A program made the position numbers and the translations under genes. DNA of 64,000 bases, taken from JAMDEO01 sp963775295 (GTDB taxonomy: Bacteria > Actinomycetota > Thermoleophilia > RBG-16-64-13). A model generated the notes under the pieces. That model saw nothing but the letters and a program-made list of their open reading frames with translations. It was not told where the DNA came from and did no database searches. Shown here one piece after another: positions 27,091 to 36,862 of this stretch. Each line of letters opens with the position of its first letter. Within the stretch, counting starts at the first letter, position 1. The stretch is taken from contig CAVZIK010000006.1 of assembly GCA_963775295.1 (NCBI GenBank), positions 2,604,001 to 2,668,000 of the forward strand, read 5' to 3'.

Positions 27091-27435
27091 TCAGACGCGC
27101 TTCTCTTTGACGCGAGCCTTCTTGCCGAGTTTTTCCCGTAGATAGTAGAGTTTGGCACGAGCCACGTCGCCCACAGCCGTGACCTCGATCTTTTCTATCT
27201 TGGGCGAGTGCACGGGGAACGTACGCTCAACTCCTACCCCGAAAGACTGCTTGCGGACCGTGAAGGTCTCTCTCGCGCCGTGTCCCTGCTTGGCGATGCA
27301 AAAACCCTGGAAGACCTGAATCCTCTCGCGAGTACCTTCAACGACCTTGAAGTGCACACGCAGGGTGTCGCCGGACTTGAAAACGGGCAGGTCCTGGCGG
27401 AGTTGCGCCCGTTCGAATTCTTCTATTGCTCCCAT
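27091..27435 (-). CDS. rplS: 50S ribosomal protein L19
   Basis: 114 residues, standard for L19: FKSGDTLRVHFKVVEGTRER, IQVFQGFCIAKQG, ETFTVRKQSFGVGVERTFPV, and a basic C-terminus KLYYLREKLGKKARV. Sits at the subunit interface of the ribosome. It is flanked on both sides by signal peptidase genes in one transcript. A tandem GGCTAGGTA element lies just before the start. Confidence 0.97.
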   Translation of the reverse strand: MGAIEEFERAQLRQDLPVFKSGDTLRVHFKVVEGTRERIQVFQGFCIAKQGHGARETFTVRKQSFGVGVERTFPVHSPKIEKIEVTAVGDVARAKLYYLREKLGKKARVKEKRV

Positions 27436-27537
27436 GTGAATACCTAGCCCTACCTAGCCGTGAATCGTCCGATAAGCCATACCGCGGAAAAGCCAGCAGA
27501 CTTTAGAGCATACCGACCGCGATTACAACCGCGCCCG

Positions 27538-28125
27538 CTACAGACCGCCCCAATGTCCGGGGGGCCAGTATATGACAAAAGCCTCCCCGATGATGGAATC
27601 CTTTGTGATCGGCCCAAAGAGCCGACTGTCACCGCTGTTGTTACGGTTGTCCCCCATCACGAAATATTCGCCCGCGGGAATGATGATCTCGTTGAACGTA
27701 CCGCTGAAGTTCTGTTCCTTCAGATAGGGCTCGTCCTTCCTCACGCCGTTGACGTAGAGAGCGCCGTCCCGAACGGCCACGCTGTCCCCGCCAACCGCCA
27801 CGACCCGCTTGACCAAGTCCTCGCCCTTCGTCACCGGCGAACGGAACACGATGACGTCGCCCGGCTTGGGATCGCGGAAATGGTAAATCACGCGGTTGAT
27901 GAGGATTCTGTCCCCCTCGATGAGCGTGTTCTGCATGGAAACCTGATGTACCGTGAACGGCTTGAACAGAAAGGCTTGAACCAGCATCGCGATGACGAAT
28001 GCAGCGACGACGATGCCCACGATCTCGAGCACGGAGTAGAGAGTCGACCGTTTCTTTGCGGTCTTCTCACGTCCATTCGTCGTTCCGGCGCGGTCGCGGC
28101 CCGGGCGCTCTGCATTCTCGCTCAC
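27538..28125 (-). CDS. lepB: Signal peptidase I (copy upstream of rplS)
   Basis: Second type I signal peptidase, about 195 residues: membrane helix VLEIVGIVVAAFVIAMLVQA, catalytic Ser in VHQVSMQNTL, catalytic Lys in EDLVKRVVAVGGDSVAV, and GDNRNNSGDSRLFGPI. The Ser motif differs from the rplS-downstream copy (VSMQN versus PSMEP), which could mean different substrates. The frame is open to 28305, but GTG 28125 has AAGGAGG with a 6-nt spacer and is the likely start. It begins 22 bp after trmD. Confidence 0.95.
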   Translation of the reverse strand: MSENAERPGRDRAGTTNGREKTAKKRSTLYSVLEIVGIVVAAFVIAMLVQAFLFKPFTVHQVSMQNTLIEGDRILINRVIYHFRDPKPGDVIVFRSPVTKGEDLVKRVVAVGGDSVAVRDGALYVNGVRKDEPYLKEQNFSGTFNEIIIPAGEYFVMGDNRNNSGDSRLFGPITKDSIIGEAFVIYWPPGHWGGL

Positions 28126-28147
28126 TACCGGCCTCCTTGGGCTCGTC

Positions 28148-28837
28148 TCAGACTGGTCTCCAGGACGAAGGACGTGCATGTTCCCTCCGCCAGCGCGCGA
28201 TGGCGGCGTGGTCACCGCTGGTAAGCACCTCCGGAACGGCTTCCCCGCCATATTCCCTCGGCCGAGTATAGTGCGGGTACTCCACTCTACCCTCAAGTTC
28301 CTCACTGAAGGACTCTTCGATTACACTGCCCGCATTGCCCAGCGACCCCGGTAGATGCCGAACGATAGCTTCCACAACGGCCAGCGCGGCCACCTCGCCG
28401 CCGGCCAGGACGTAAGGCCCGATGGACAGCGATCCGGTGGCGAGCAGGCTCTCCACACGCGCATCGAAACCCTCGAATCGCCCGCATAAGAACACCAGGT
28501 CGCGCTCGCCTGCCGCCAACTCCAGACACACCCCGTGATTAAAGGGCTTTCCGGCGGCCGCCATCACATACACGTCCCGGGTCAGCCGGACCTGGTGAGC
28601 GGGAGTTCCGAAGACCCCCTCCATCGCGTCAGCTACCACGTCCACCCTGGTCACCATCCCGGGTCCGCCCCCGTACGGGGTGTCGTCCACTTCGTGATGC
28701 GGCGGTCGGCCGTACTCCCGGATATTGTGAGTCGCGATTTCAACCGTGCCCGCGGCTATGGCCGTGGACACCGGATGTTGCTCCACGAACCACAGAAAAG
28801 CCTCGGGAACCAGCGTGAAGACATCGATGCGCTTCAT
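28148..28837 (-). CDS. trmD: tRNA (guanine37-N1)-methyltransferase
   Basis: Methylates G37 next to the anticodon, preventing frameshifting. SPOUT-fold signatures: MKRIDVFTLVPEAF, EVDDTPYGGGPGMV, LCGRFEGFDARVESLL, SIGPYVLAGGEVAALAVVEA and HYTRPREYGGEAVPEVLTSG. 229 residues. Its start overlaps the rimM stop by 4 bp, indicating translational coupling. Confidence 0.97.
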   Translation of the reverse strand: MKRIDVFTLVPEAFLWFVEQHPVSTAIAAGTVEIATHNIREYGRPPHHEVDDTPYGGGPGMVTRVDVVADAMEGVFGTPAHQVRLTRDVYVMAAAGKPFNHGVCLELAAGERDLVFLCGRFEGFDARVESLLATGSLSIGPYVLAGGEVAALAVVEAIVRHLPGSLGNAGSVIEESFSEELEGRVEYPHYTRPREYGGEAVPEVLTSGDHAAIARWRREHARPSSWRPV

Positions 28838-29391
28838 TCGAGATAAGCTTCGGCGACCACGACGTATCCTTCGCCCTGTTCCACGATCGGAACTGCCTCG
28901 TACACGAATGGCACCAAGATCTCCGCTCCGTCGCCCTTTCCGGCGTTCCCATCATCGAGTTTGACGACCAGTAGGGCATGAGCGGGCGATTCGACCGCGT
29001 CTACAACCAAGCCGCGAACCACGCCAACCTCATCACGGACAGCGAGGCCGATCAGATCGAATGGGTAGTATTCCTCGTCATCCAACTCGGGCAACTCATC
29101 CGAGCGAATCTCCAGTATGTGCCCGCGGAGCGCTTCGGCTGAGGTGCGGTCGGAGACGCCCTGGAACGCAACTATGGGAAATCCATCGTCGCCCCTAAGA
29201 CTTTCAATGACCAACCGCACCTGCTCCTGCAGGCGCGGACCAGCTACGCCGACCCGATCGGGGCGGCAGTAGAACACGGAGCCCGGCACAAACCGGTCGG
29301 GGTTGTCCGAACTGGGACGCACCCGTACCTCGCCGTGAACGCCGTGCGCCCTCGACACCCGTCCGACCTCTATCCACTCGGGCCGCGTCAT
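28834..29391 (-). CDS. rimM: Ribosome maturation factor RimM
   Basis: Helps assemble the 30S head around S19. The N-terminal beta-barrel has VGRVSRAHGVHGEVRVRP and the PRC-barrel has ELDDEEYYPFDLIGLAV, then HALLVVKL and ILVPFVYEAVP. 185 residues. Lies between khpA and trmD as in most actinobacteria. Confidence 0.96.
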   Translation of the reverse strand: MTRPEWIEVGRVSRAHGVHGEVRVRPSSDNPDRFVPGSVFYCRPDRVGVAGPRLQEQVRLVIESLRGDDGFPIVAFQGVSDRTSAEALRGHILEIRSDELPELDDEEYYPFDLIGLAVRDEVGVVRGLVVDAVESPAHALLVVKLDDGNAGKGDGAEILVPFVYEAVPIVEQGEGYVVVAEAYLE

Positions 29392-29430
29392 TGACTGTCA
29401 ACCAGGTCTTTGAACGACACCGAAATGGGC

Positions 29431-29661
29431 CTAGTCGATAATCTCGACGGAGGCCTGCTTCCCATCCTTGACGGCGCTCGCTTTCACGACGGTCCTGAGC
29501 GCGCGGGCGATCCGGCCTTGCTTCCCGATGACCTTGCCCACGTCTTCCTTGTTCACGCTGAGCCGGAGCATAACCATGTCATCGGTCTCGGTCTCTTCGA
29601 CCCGTACGTCATCCGGGTGGTCGACGAGCGACCGAGCGAGGAATTCAAGAAGCTCTTTCAC
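29431..29661 (-). CDS. khpA: KH-domain RNA-binding protein KhpA
   Basis: 76 residues with one KH fold; the GKVIGKQGRIARALR segment is the GxxG RNA-binding loop. Members bind many small RNAs and work with KhpB in Gram-positive bacteria. GTG 29661 directly follows the rpsP stop codon with no gap, so it is translationally coupled to S16. Confidence 0.94.
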   Translation of the reverse strand: MKELLEFLARSLVDHPDDVRVEETETDDMVMLRLSVNKEDVGKVIGKQGRIARALRTVVKASAVKDGKQASVEIID

Positions 29662-29904
29662 CTAGACGATGCCTTTCAGAGTAAGCAGTTTCCGCACCGT
29701 GTCGGAGGGCTGAGCGCCGCATTCCAGCCACTTCTTGGCCTTCGTGCCATCCACCTCGATCACGGACGGATCGTTCTGCGGATTGTAGTAGCCGATGCTC
29801 TCGATAAAACGCCCGTCACGAGGGTTGCGAGAATCCGTCACTACGATACGGTACGTAGGACGCTTCTTGCTGCCGCGACGAGCAAGTCTGATAACTGTTG
29901 CCAT
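29662..29904 (-). CDS. rpsP: 30S ribosomal protein S16
   Basis: 80 residues with the S16 signatures VIRLARRGSKKRPTYRIVV, DGRFIESIGYYNPQ and KKWLECGAQPSDTVRKLL. Its ribosome site is an almost perfect anti-SD match (GGAGGTGA) a few nt before ATG 29904. It follows ffh by 16 bp. Confidence 0.97.
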   Translation of the reverse strand: MATVIRLARRGSKKRPTYRIVVTDSRNPRDGRFIESIGYYNPQNDPSVIEVDGTKAKKWLECGAQPSDTVRKLLTLKGIV

Positions 29905-29920
29905 TGGTCACCTCCTCCCT

Positions 29921-31255
29921 CTAGCTCGGGTTCCCAAACATTTGGAACGGATTCTTCGGCATCTTGCCGGATCCCAGCTGCTTCATCATTTTCTGCACCT
30001 GCTTGAACTGAGTGAGCAACTGGTTCACGGCCTGTATATCGGATCCCGACCCGGCGGCGATGCGCCGGCGACGGCTCCCGTTGATAAGATCGGGATGGCG
30101 GCGCTCCTCCTGCGTCATGGAGGAGATAACAGCCTGGATCTTGTCGAACGCGCGATCGTCCACCTGCAATCCCTTCAGCTTGGCCGAAGGAATACCGGGG
30201 ATCATACCAAGAAGGCTCGACAGCGAGCCCATCTTGCGGACCTGCTGGATCTGCTCGAGAAAGTCGTCGAACGTGAAAGTGGCTTTGCGAAGGCGCTGCT
30301 CCATCTCCCGCGCCTGCTTTTCGTCTATGGTGCGCTCCGCCTTCTCGATAAGAGAAAGCACGTCACCCATGCCGAGGATTCGAGAGGCCACTCTGTCGGG
30401 ATGGAAATATTCGAAGCTGTCGAGTTTCTCCCCGCTGCTGGCGAACTTGATGGGCTTTCCAGTGACAGCACGGACGGATAGTGCCGCCCCGCCCCGGGCG
30501 TCGCCGTCCATCTTCGTGAGGATAACTCCGTCGAACTGCACCTTCTCCTGGAACTGAAGGGCCACATTGACCGCGTCCTGCCCGGTCATGGCGTCCAACA
30601 CCAACAGGATGTTGTGAGGCTTCACCGTGTTCCGAATCCGCACCAGTTCATCCATCAGGGTCTCGTCGATATGGAGGCGCCCCGCCGTGTCGATGATGAG
30701 CACGTCGCGGCCCTTCTCGCGTGACCACTGCACCGCGCGCTTCGCGATGTCCACAGGATCCGCTTTCGTCCCTTCGTCATAGACAGGCACGTCCAGTTGA
30801 TCCCCCAGACTCCTGAGCTGATCAACAGCCGCTGGGCGGTAGACGTCGCCGGCGGCCAGCGCCGGGGCTTTGCCCTGCGCGATCAGGAAGTTGGCCAGTT
30901 TGCCGCAGGCGGTCGTCTTTCCGGATCCCTGCAGTCCCACCATCATGATAACCGTGGGCGGACGAGGGGAGAACGTGAGCTTGGTCGTCGACGCCCCCAT
31001 GAGAGCGGTGAGTTCTTCGTTGACGATCTTGACGAACTGCTGCCCAGGAGTGAGGCTTTCCAGCACCTCCACCCCAAGAGCGCGTTCCTTGACCTTCTCG
31101 ACGAACTGCTTGACGACCTTGTAGTTGACGTCCGCTTCCAGCAAAGCCAGACGTATCTCGCGCGCGGCGCGCTCAACGTCCTTGTCGGTGAGCTTGCCCT
31201 GCCTTTTCAGGCCGTCGAGCGCCGACTGTAGCTTGTCTGATAGGGAGTCGAACAC
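29921..31255 (-). CDS. ffh: Signal recognition particle GTPase Ffh
   Basis: Binds signal peptides on nascent chains and docks to FtsY. N domain, then G domain with G1 GLQGSGKTTACGKL (~110), DVYRPAAVDQL, G3 DTAGRLHIDE, G4 TKMDG and GTGEK-like FASSGEKLDSF. The Met-rich M domain (from ~310) has FLEQIQQVRKMGSLSSLLGM and the SRP-RNA helix NGSRRRRIAAGSG. 444 residues from GTG 31255. Lies next to ftsY with a 124-bp gap. Confidence 0.97.
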   Translation of the reverse strand: MFDSLSDKLQSALDGLKRQGKLTDKDVERAAREIRLALLEADVNYKVVKQFVEKVKERALGVEVLESLTPGQQFVKIVNEELTALMGASTTKLTFSPRPPTVIMMVGLQGSGKTTACGKLANFLIAQGKAPALAAGDVYRPAAVDQLRSLGDQLDVPVYDEGTKADPVDIAKRAVQWSREKGRDVLIIDTAGRLHIDETLMDELVRIRNTVKPHNILLVLDAMTGQDAVNVALQFQEKVQFDGVILTKMDGDARGGAALSVRAVTGKPIKFASSGEKLDSFEYFHPDRVASRILGMGDVLSLIEKAERTIDEKQAREMEQRLRKATFTFDDFLEQIQQVRKMGSLSSLLGMIPGIPSAKLKGLQVDDRAFDKIQAVISSMTQEERRHPDLINGSRRRRIAAGSGSDIQAVNQLLTQFKQVQKMMKQLGSGKMPKNPFQMFGNPS

Positions 31256-31379
31256 CTGTCACCTAGCCGATCCGCATGCTCGGACGAGCATGATTGTTAC
31301 AGCCGCTTGCTCGCGGCCGCGAGGGTGGGAGTTTACTAGTCGCCCGTAGTCCCGTCAAACGGAGGCCACCCGAGTCGCC

Positions 31380-32384
31380 TCAGCGACCGAGCAAGGATTC
31401 ATCGAACATGGCGGAGGCGAAACCCATCGCGTCAAAGGGCTGGAGGCTCTCCAGCTTCTCGCCGGTGCCTATGAGCTTGATGGGAAGGTCCAATTCATGC
31501 GACACGGCCAACGCGATCCCGCCTTTGGCCGTGCCGTCCATTTTGGTGAGCACGACGCCGGATATGTCGACCGCTTGCTTGAACATCCGAGCCTGGATGA
31601 GGCCGTTCTGCCCAGTCGTAGCGTCGATGGTGAGCAGACATTCATGGGGCGCGGCGGGGATGCGTTTCTTGATAACCCTCCCGATCTTTTCCAACTCCTT
31701 CATCAGATTCACCTGGGTGTGCAGCCGACCGGCCGTGTCCACGATGACCACGTCGGCACCGCGAGCTTCCGCGGCGACCAAGCCGTCGAAGACCACCGCT
31801 CCGGGGTCGCCGCCCCGCTCATGGCGTACCACTTCGCAGCCAACCCTTTTGCCCCACTCAACCAACTGCTCCACCGCGGCGGCCCGGAAAGTATCGCCCG
31901 CCACGAGCAATGGCTCCTTCCCCAGTTCTTTGAGATGCCAGGCCAGCTTACCGATGGTGGTCGTCTTCCCGGTGCCGTTCACTCCAACCATCAGAACGAC
32001 AGCGGGCGAATGAGCGACATCGATGCGAGCGTCGGCCTGGCAAAAATGTCCGGCGGTGATGTCGCGGAGCTTCGTCAATAGCCCGGTGGCGTCGGAGATT
32101 GCACCCGCGTCGGCCTCCGCCTCGAGCGCCGAGACGATGGAGACCGTGGTCTCGACCCCAACGTCCGCGAAGATCAGTGCCTCTTCTATTTTTTCCCACA
32201 GGTCCTCGTCGAACCGGTCGAACAGAACGGAGGCGAACTGCTGCTGCAGGGCCTTGCGACTCTTGGAAAGGCCGTCACGCAACTGTGAGAGCCAGCCCTT
32301 GCGGGTGATCTGTGCGTCTTCTCCCGCCACCACTTTCGCGCCTTGTTCGACGCCGATGAACACTTCAGACCAGTTGTAACTCAA
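31380..32384 (-). CDS. ftsY: Signal recognition particle receptor FtsY
   Basis: SRP receptor GTPase at the inner membrane. NG domain: G1 VGVNGTGKTTTIGKLA (~138), DTFRAAAVEQL, ADVVIVDTAGRLHTQ, LTKMDGTAKGG, IGTGEKLESLQPFD. The acidic A domain found in E. coli is absent, common in Gram-positives. The frame is open to 32459, but TTG 32384 has AAGGAGG 9 nt upstream, giving 334 residues. That ribosome site lies within the last codons of smc, 4 bp before its end. Confidence 0.95.
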   Translation of the reverse strand: MSYNWSEVFIGVEQGAKVVAGEDAQITRKGWLSQLRDGLSKSRKALQQQFASVLFDRFDEDLWEKIEEALIFADVGVETTVSIVSALEAEADAGAISDATGLLTKLRDITAGHFCQADARIDVAHSPAVVLMVGVNGTGKTTTIGKLAWHLKELGKEPLLVAGDTFRAAAVEQLVEWGKRVGCEVVRHERGGDPGAVVFDGLVAAEARGADVVIVDTAGRLHTQVNLMKELEKIGRVIKKRIPAAPHECLLTIDATTGQNGLIQARMFKQAVDISGVVLTKMDGTAKGGIALAVSHELDLPIKLIGTGEKLESLQPFDAMGFASAMFDESLLGR

Positions 32385-32388
32385 ACCT

Positions 32389-35300
32389 TCAAGCCTCCTT
32401 CGCCGCAGGTTCAGTGTAATGCGACTGCTCGCGCTCATCGCGGGCGCTCTTCTTGTCACCGAGCTTTCTCGAAAGCACCCTGGACGTCCCGTCGGCCTCC
32501 AAGGCGACGCCGTAAAGTGTGTCGGCGACCTCCATCGTCTGCCGCTGGTGGGTGATGACGATGAACTGGGTCCTGTCCCGATACTTGCGGATGAGGGAGA
32601 GAAAGCGCCGGATGTTCACGTCGTCGAGAGAGGCCTCGACCTCGTCCAGGATGTAGAACGGACATGGCCGCGCTAGGAAAAGCGAAAACAAGAAAGCGAT
32701 GGCAGTCATAGCTTTCTCTCCCCCAGACAGGAGGCTCATGCTTCGGGGAGACTTATTGGCGAACTTCACGCTGAGCGAGATACCGGCAACCGCTTCCCCG
32801 CCCTCGAAAGCCTCGGACGGGTCCTCGCCGGAACCATCCTCGGGCAGCACCGGGTTCTGCCCGGAGGGCTTACTCGCGGTAAGAGACAGGTTTCCCTTGG
32901 CCCCTGGAAATACAGTGGCGATGACCGCGGCGAAGTGCTCCTTGATGCTGCGGAAGATCTCGTCGAACGAACGGTTGATGTGCTCGTCGAGACCGGTGAT
33001 GACATCCTGCAGTTGAGCGATCGAGGCTTCGAGGTCGCGGCGCTGATCCGTCAGGAAGCGAGCCCTCTCCTCCATCTCCGCGCATTCCTGCTCGGCGAGC
33101 GGGTTCACCGGCCCTATGCGTTCCTTGCGCAGCTCCGCGCGAGCAAGAGCCGATTCCAAGGTTTCCCTGTCGTGGCCAGAGACGTCTTCCGGGGCCACTG
33201 TCCGGGGCGACAAGTGCTTGCGACGAAGGTCGGCCAGCTCATCCTCGAGGATCACCATACGGTCATCCAGCCGAGCCTTGTCCACCTGTAACTGGGCATG
33301 CCCACCGGTAATGTCGTCCAGTTCGCGCTGCAGTTCGGCTTCGGCGCCGCCCCAGTCCCGTATCACTTTGGCAGCGCTCTCCGAACTGGTCCGCGCTTCC
33401 TCCACGCGAAGATTCAGGTATTGCGAGATCTGGTGCGACCTCTCGGCCAGTGTCTCAACCACCTCAAGAAGGGTAGCCAGAGGCGGGGCATAGTCTGCGG
33501 CCAGCGTCATGCGGCGCTCAAATCGAGCCACGTCGGCCGCGGCGGTCTCTCGCTGCGACAGTGTGCGCTGACGCTCGCTCTCCTGTGCGCGGCAGCGCTC
33601 CTTCAGCCGCACCTCGAGCAGAGCCGCCTGACCTTTCTTCTCCTCCAGCCTCGTGACGTCGCGGCGCAGAGACTCGAGTTGACCCTGCACAAGCTTGAGT
33701 GAGGCATGCGCTTGCTCCAACTCAGATTCCCTCGCAATGATGAGCGATTCGGCCTGAGCCAGATCAGTTTCCATCTGGGAGATCAATCCCGACTCGCGCT
33801 CCGCCCGATCGTGCAATTCCGATACCTGAGCCTTCGCCTCCTCGAGCCGGCGGGCGTGAAGGTCGGCCTCGTTCTTCACCGAAAGAACGCTTCGCTCCGC
33901 ATCCCTCAATTCTTCCTCAAGACGTCGGTGCAGATCCTCAGCTTCGCGGGCGCCCAAACGCGCCTGCTCCGCGGCCCCGCGAGCCTCCTCTTTCCTCGCA
34001 GCAAGAGCCCTCAGTTCCCCGTCCACGACAGCCAGCTCGTTCCGGGCTCTGAGCAGCGCCTCCGCCCCCGCCTCGGTGCGCCGGGCAACGTGCAGACCCG
34101 CGGTCATCACCTCGCCCGTCTTCGTGACGACCCTCCAGCCGTCCCACTCGTCGCCCGTGGGGACGCCCATCGCAATCTCCCCGTCCTCCAGTAAAACGGC
34201 GGTCGGGGTCACCAAGGCCTTCAGAGAGTTGATGACCGCCTCCGGGCCGGTGACCAGGTCCCAAAGATCACTCGTGCCTGCCGGAGCGGTCCTTCCGACG
34301 AAGCTGGCGCTCTTGTCTCCCGCTTCGCGGTCCTCGCTCCCCCAGACGACTTCTCGCGGTCCGGGGCCGCGAAGTGCGGCGGCCGCGTCGGCGGGCCCAA
34401 GAAGGACGACGGCCTGGATGATAGGGCCGAGTGCCGCCGCCAGCGCCCGCTCGTAGCCCGGTTCGACGGTCAGGACCTCGGCCAGAAGTCGCGAGCCTTT
34501 CAATTCCCGCATCAGGTGCTGCGCGCCGGTCGACGTACCCTCACGTCGCTGCAGAAGGTCTTGAAGTACCCCGCGGCGCGCCTCGATACCCGCGAACAAC
34601 TCCGCGATCCGAGCCTCTTCCCGCGACGCCTCCTGCTCCTCGCCTCTCGCCTCGTCTCTCCGCCCGACAGCGATCTGAAGAGCCGCGGTCGCCTGCAGCA
34701 GGGACGACTTTAGCCGGACGAGCTGCTCCTGGCGGCCAAGCGCCTCGCCTTCCAACTCGGCGACCTTCGTGGCAGCCACCCGCGTCAGTTCCCGGATCTC
34801 CCGGCCCAGCCGACCTTTCTCGTCGACCTCGCGACGCAGATAGTCCCTATCTTGGAGAGCGCGCGACTTGGCCGCCTCCAACTCGAAAGCCGCGTCCTTG
34901 AGGTCTTCTTCCCGTCCCAGAGCCTCGCGATAGGTGGGGACCGCCCGGTCCAGCTCGGCGCGCAAGTTCTGCGCGACCTCGCCTACCCAACGCAGCCGTT
35001 CTCGATCGGCGGTGACGGCTCCCATCTGCAACATCCGGACGTCGAGCGCCACCAGTTCGCTTTCAGCCAACTCTCTCCGCCGCCGCGACCGGTCCAACTC
35101 GCCTTCGTTGCGGGCCACCCGCTGGCGAAGAGAGACCGCTCGGGCCTCGAGACGCTCGGACTCGGCTTGCACGCGATGATACGCAGCCCCGAGATCCTCC
35201 CTGCTGCGCAACACGGCCGTGAAATGCGCTTCTTCTTCGGAGCGCTGACGGCGAAGAGTTGCCAGACCGGCTTCCAACTCGGACCGCCTCCCCGAAAGCC

Positions 35301-36051
35301 GGGTGAGAGAATCTTCAGTCTGCCCGCGGAGAGTCCGTGACGCGACCAGTTCGAATACCAGCAAGCGCGCGCGGGCGAGGGACCACTCTTCCATCGCCTG
35401 AGCGAAACGCTCCGCTGCCACGGCCTGCTGCCTGAGTGGTCGCAGACTGTTCTTTACCTCGCGCTCAACGTCGCTCACCCGGAGCAAGTTCTGTCTCGTC
35501 CTGTCCAGCTTTATCCGCGCCCGCTCCCTGCGCTTCTTGAAACGGCCCAGGCCGGCAGCCTCTTCCACCAGTGCGCGCCTGGCCTCGGGGGTGGAGTTCA
35601 GAAGCGCCTCAACCTTCCCCTGGCTGATGACACTGTGCATCTCGCGGCCTAGGCCCAGTCCCCCCACCAAGTCCTGCACGTCCAACAAACGGCACGAGGC
35701 GCCATTGATCCGATATTCGGATCCGCTGTCCCTCACGAGTCGTCGCGTTACTTCCACCTGGTTGCAATCCAACGGCAAGGAGCCGCACTCGTTGTCAAAG
35801 GTCAGGCTAACCTCGGCAACGGCGCTCGACTTGCGGCCGTCGGGGCCCGTGAAGATGACGTCCTGCATGCTTCGGCCCCGCAAATTGCCCGGGCTCTGTT
35901 CGCCCAGAACCCAAAGTACGGCATCGGCGATATTGCTCTTGCCGCTGCCGTTGGGACCAATGACCACCGTTATGCCCGGCTGCAGAATGAGTTCCGTAGG
36001 ACGAGCAAAGGTCTTGAAGCCGCGCAGGCGGACGGAGCTGAGGTGGGCCAC
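32389..36051 (-). CDS. smc: Chromosome segregation protein SMC
   Basis: Condensin ATPase that organises and separates chromosomes. N-terminal Walker A VVIGPNGSGKSNIADAVLWV (~35), two long heptad-rich coiled coils around a Gly-rich hinge near 500-650, and the C-terminal signature LLSGGEKAMTAIAFLFSLF (~1112), Walker B FYILDEVEASLDD and ITHQRQTMEVAD. About 1220 residues, usual for SMC. The frame runs open to 36504 across rnc, but GTG 36051 has AGGAG with an 8-nt spacer and gives the canonical start LSSVRLRGFKTF. Confidence 0.96.
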   Translation of the reverse strand: MAHLSSVRLRGFKTFARPTELILQPGITVVIGPNGSGKSNIADAVLWVLGEQSPGNLRGRSMQDVIFTGPDGRKSSAVAEVSLTFDNECGSLPLDCNQVEVTRRLVRDSGSEYRINGASCRLLDVQDLVGGLGLGREMHSVISQGKVEALLNSTPEARRALVEEAAGLGRFKKRRERARIKLDRTRQNLLRVSDVEREVKNSLRPLRQQAVAAERFAQAMEEWSLARARLLVFELVASRTLRGQTEDSLTRLSGRRSELEAGLATLRRQRSEEEAHFTAVLRSREDLGAAYHRVQAESERLEARAVSLRQRVARNEGELDRSRRRRELAESELVALDVRMLQMGAVTADRERLRWVGEVAQNLRAELDRAVPTYREALGREEDLKDAAFELEAAKSRALQDRDYLRREVDEKGRLGREIRELTRVAATKVAELEGEALGRQEQLVRLKSSLLQATAALQIAVGRRDEARGEEQEASREEARIAELFAGIEARRGVLQDLLQRREGTSTGAQHLMRELKGSRLLAEVLTVEPGYERALAAALGPIIQAVVLLGPADAAAALRGPGPREVVWGSEDREAGDKSASFVGRTAPAGTSDLWDLVTGPEAVINSLKALVTPTAVLLEDGEIAMGVPTGDEWDGWRVVTKTGEVMTAGLHVARRTEAGAEALLRARNELAVVDGELRALAARKEEARGAAEQARLGAREAEDLHRRLEEELRDAERSVLSVKNEADLHARRLEEAKAQVSELHDRAERESGLISQMETDLAQAESLIIARESELEQAHASLKLVQGQLESLRRDVTRLEEKKGQAALLEVRLKERCRAQESERQRTLSQRETAAADVARFERRMTLAADYAPPLATLLEVVETLAERSHQISQYLNLRVEEARTSSESAAKVIRDWGGAEAELQRELDDITGGHAQLQVDKARLDDRMVILEDELADLRRKHLSPRTVAPEDVSGHDRETLESALARAELRKERIGPVNPLAEQECAEMEERARFLTDQRRDLEASIAQLQDVITGLDEHINRSFDEIFRSIKEHFAAVIATVFPGAKGNLSLTASKPSGQNPVLPEDGSGEDPSEAFEGGEAVAGISLSVKFANKSPRSMSLLSGGEKAMTAIAFLFSLFLARPCPFYILDEVEASLDDVNIRRFLSLIRKYRDRTQFIVITHQRQTMEVADTLYGVALEADGTSRVLSRKLGDKKSARDEREQSHYTEPAAKEA

Positions 36052-36056
36052 TCCGC

Positions 36057-36836
36057 CTACTCCTGGTTCTGCGGCTTGAGGAACGCGAGGGCTTCGCGCG
36101 CCGCCTCTTGCTCGCTCATCTTGATGGTCGTGCCAGCGCCCCGGCCGCGAAACTCCCCCGCTATCCAGACCTCCGAGGTGAAACGCCTCGCGTGAGGTGG
36201 TCCCTCCTCCGCGACCAACTGATAGACCGGATGAAGCCCGCGAAGGGCGAGCAGTTCCTGCAGCGTGGTCTTGTAATCGACGTGGCCGGTGACTGCATAT
36301 CGAATCTGCCCGTCGAATGCCAAGGCGACCGCAGCGGACGTCCGATCGAAACCATGGGCCATGAAGCAGGCTCCGATCAAAGCTTCGAGCACGTTGCCGA
36401 GAACGCTCGAGCTCCCGGCTGCCTCTTTCCGTTTCTGCGGCGAAGCCGGGCTTTTCTCCAGAATCAGCGCGCCCAGATCCAGTTTGCCGGCCACCTGAAC
36501 GCAACTCGTTCTGCTCACGACGAACGCCTTGATGCGCGCCAGTTCTCCCTCTTCCTTCTCAGGGTAGCGTTCGTACAATGCCGAGGCGATGGCAAGGCCC
36601 AACACGCTGTCGCCGAGGAACTCGAGTCGCTCGTAGGACACGGTGCGACGACTTACCCAAGAAGAGTGGGTCAAGGCCTGCTCGAATAGTGCTGGCGGTA
36701 GCAACGCCACCAAACCGATAAGACCCGGTTCCACAGGAGCGTGGAGTACGGGCGCCGAGGCTGTGTCGCCCCCGGCATGGCGCACTCCAGATGAAAGAGC
36801 GGAGGCTGCCCGCTTGAGCTTAGGCAGCCCCCACAT
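36057..36836 (-). CDS. rnc: Ribonuclease III
   Basis: Cuts double-stranded RNA during rRNA and mRNA processing. Catalytic signature YERLEFLGDSVLGLAIA, second acidic site LGNVLEALIGACF, and a C-terminal dsRNA-binding domain (DYKTTLQELLALRGLHPVYQ ... SEQEAAREALAFL). 259 residues with an N-terminal extension of about 40 residues rich in Ala/Gly/Pro. Followed by smc after 5 bp. Confidence 0.96.
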   Translation of the reverse strand: MWGLPKLKRAASALSSGVRHAGGDTASAPVLHAPVEPGLIGLVALLPPALFEQALTHSSWVSRRTVSYERLEFLGDSVLGLAIASALYERYPEKEEGELARIKAFVVSRTSCVQVAGKLDLGALILEKSPASPQKRKEAAGSSSVLGNVLEALIGACFMAHGFDRTSAAVALAFDGQIRYAVTGHVDYKTTLQELLALRGLHPVYQLVAEEGPPHARRFTSEVWIAGEFRGRGAGTTIKMSEQEAAREALAFLKPQNQE

Positions 36837-36862
36837 CGTTAACTCGTTACCCGGTTCCGAGG

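Noticed and set aside
36052..36504. Upstream extension of the smc frame
   Set aside because: Arg/Gly/Ser-rich, out of frame over rnc; SMC begins naturally at GTG 36051 with a ribosome site.
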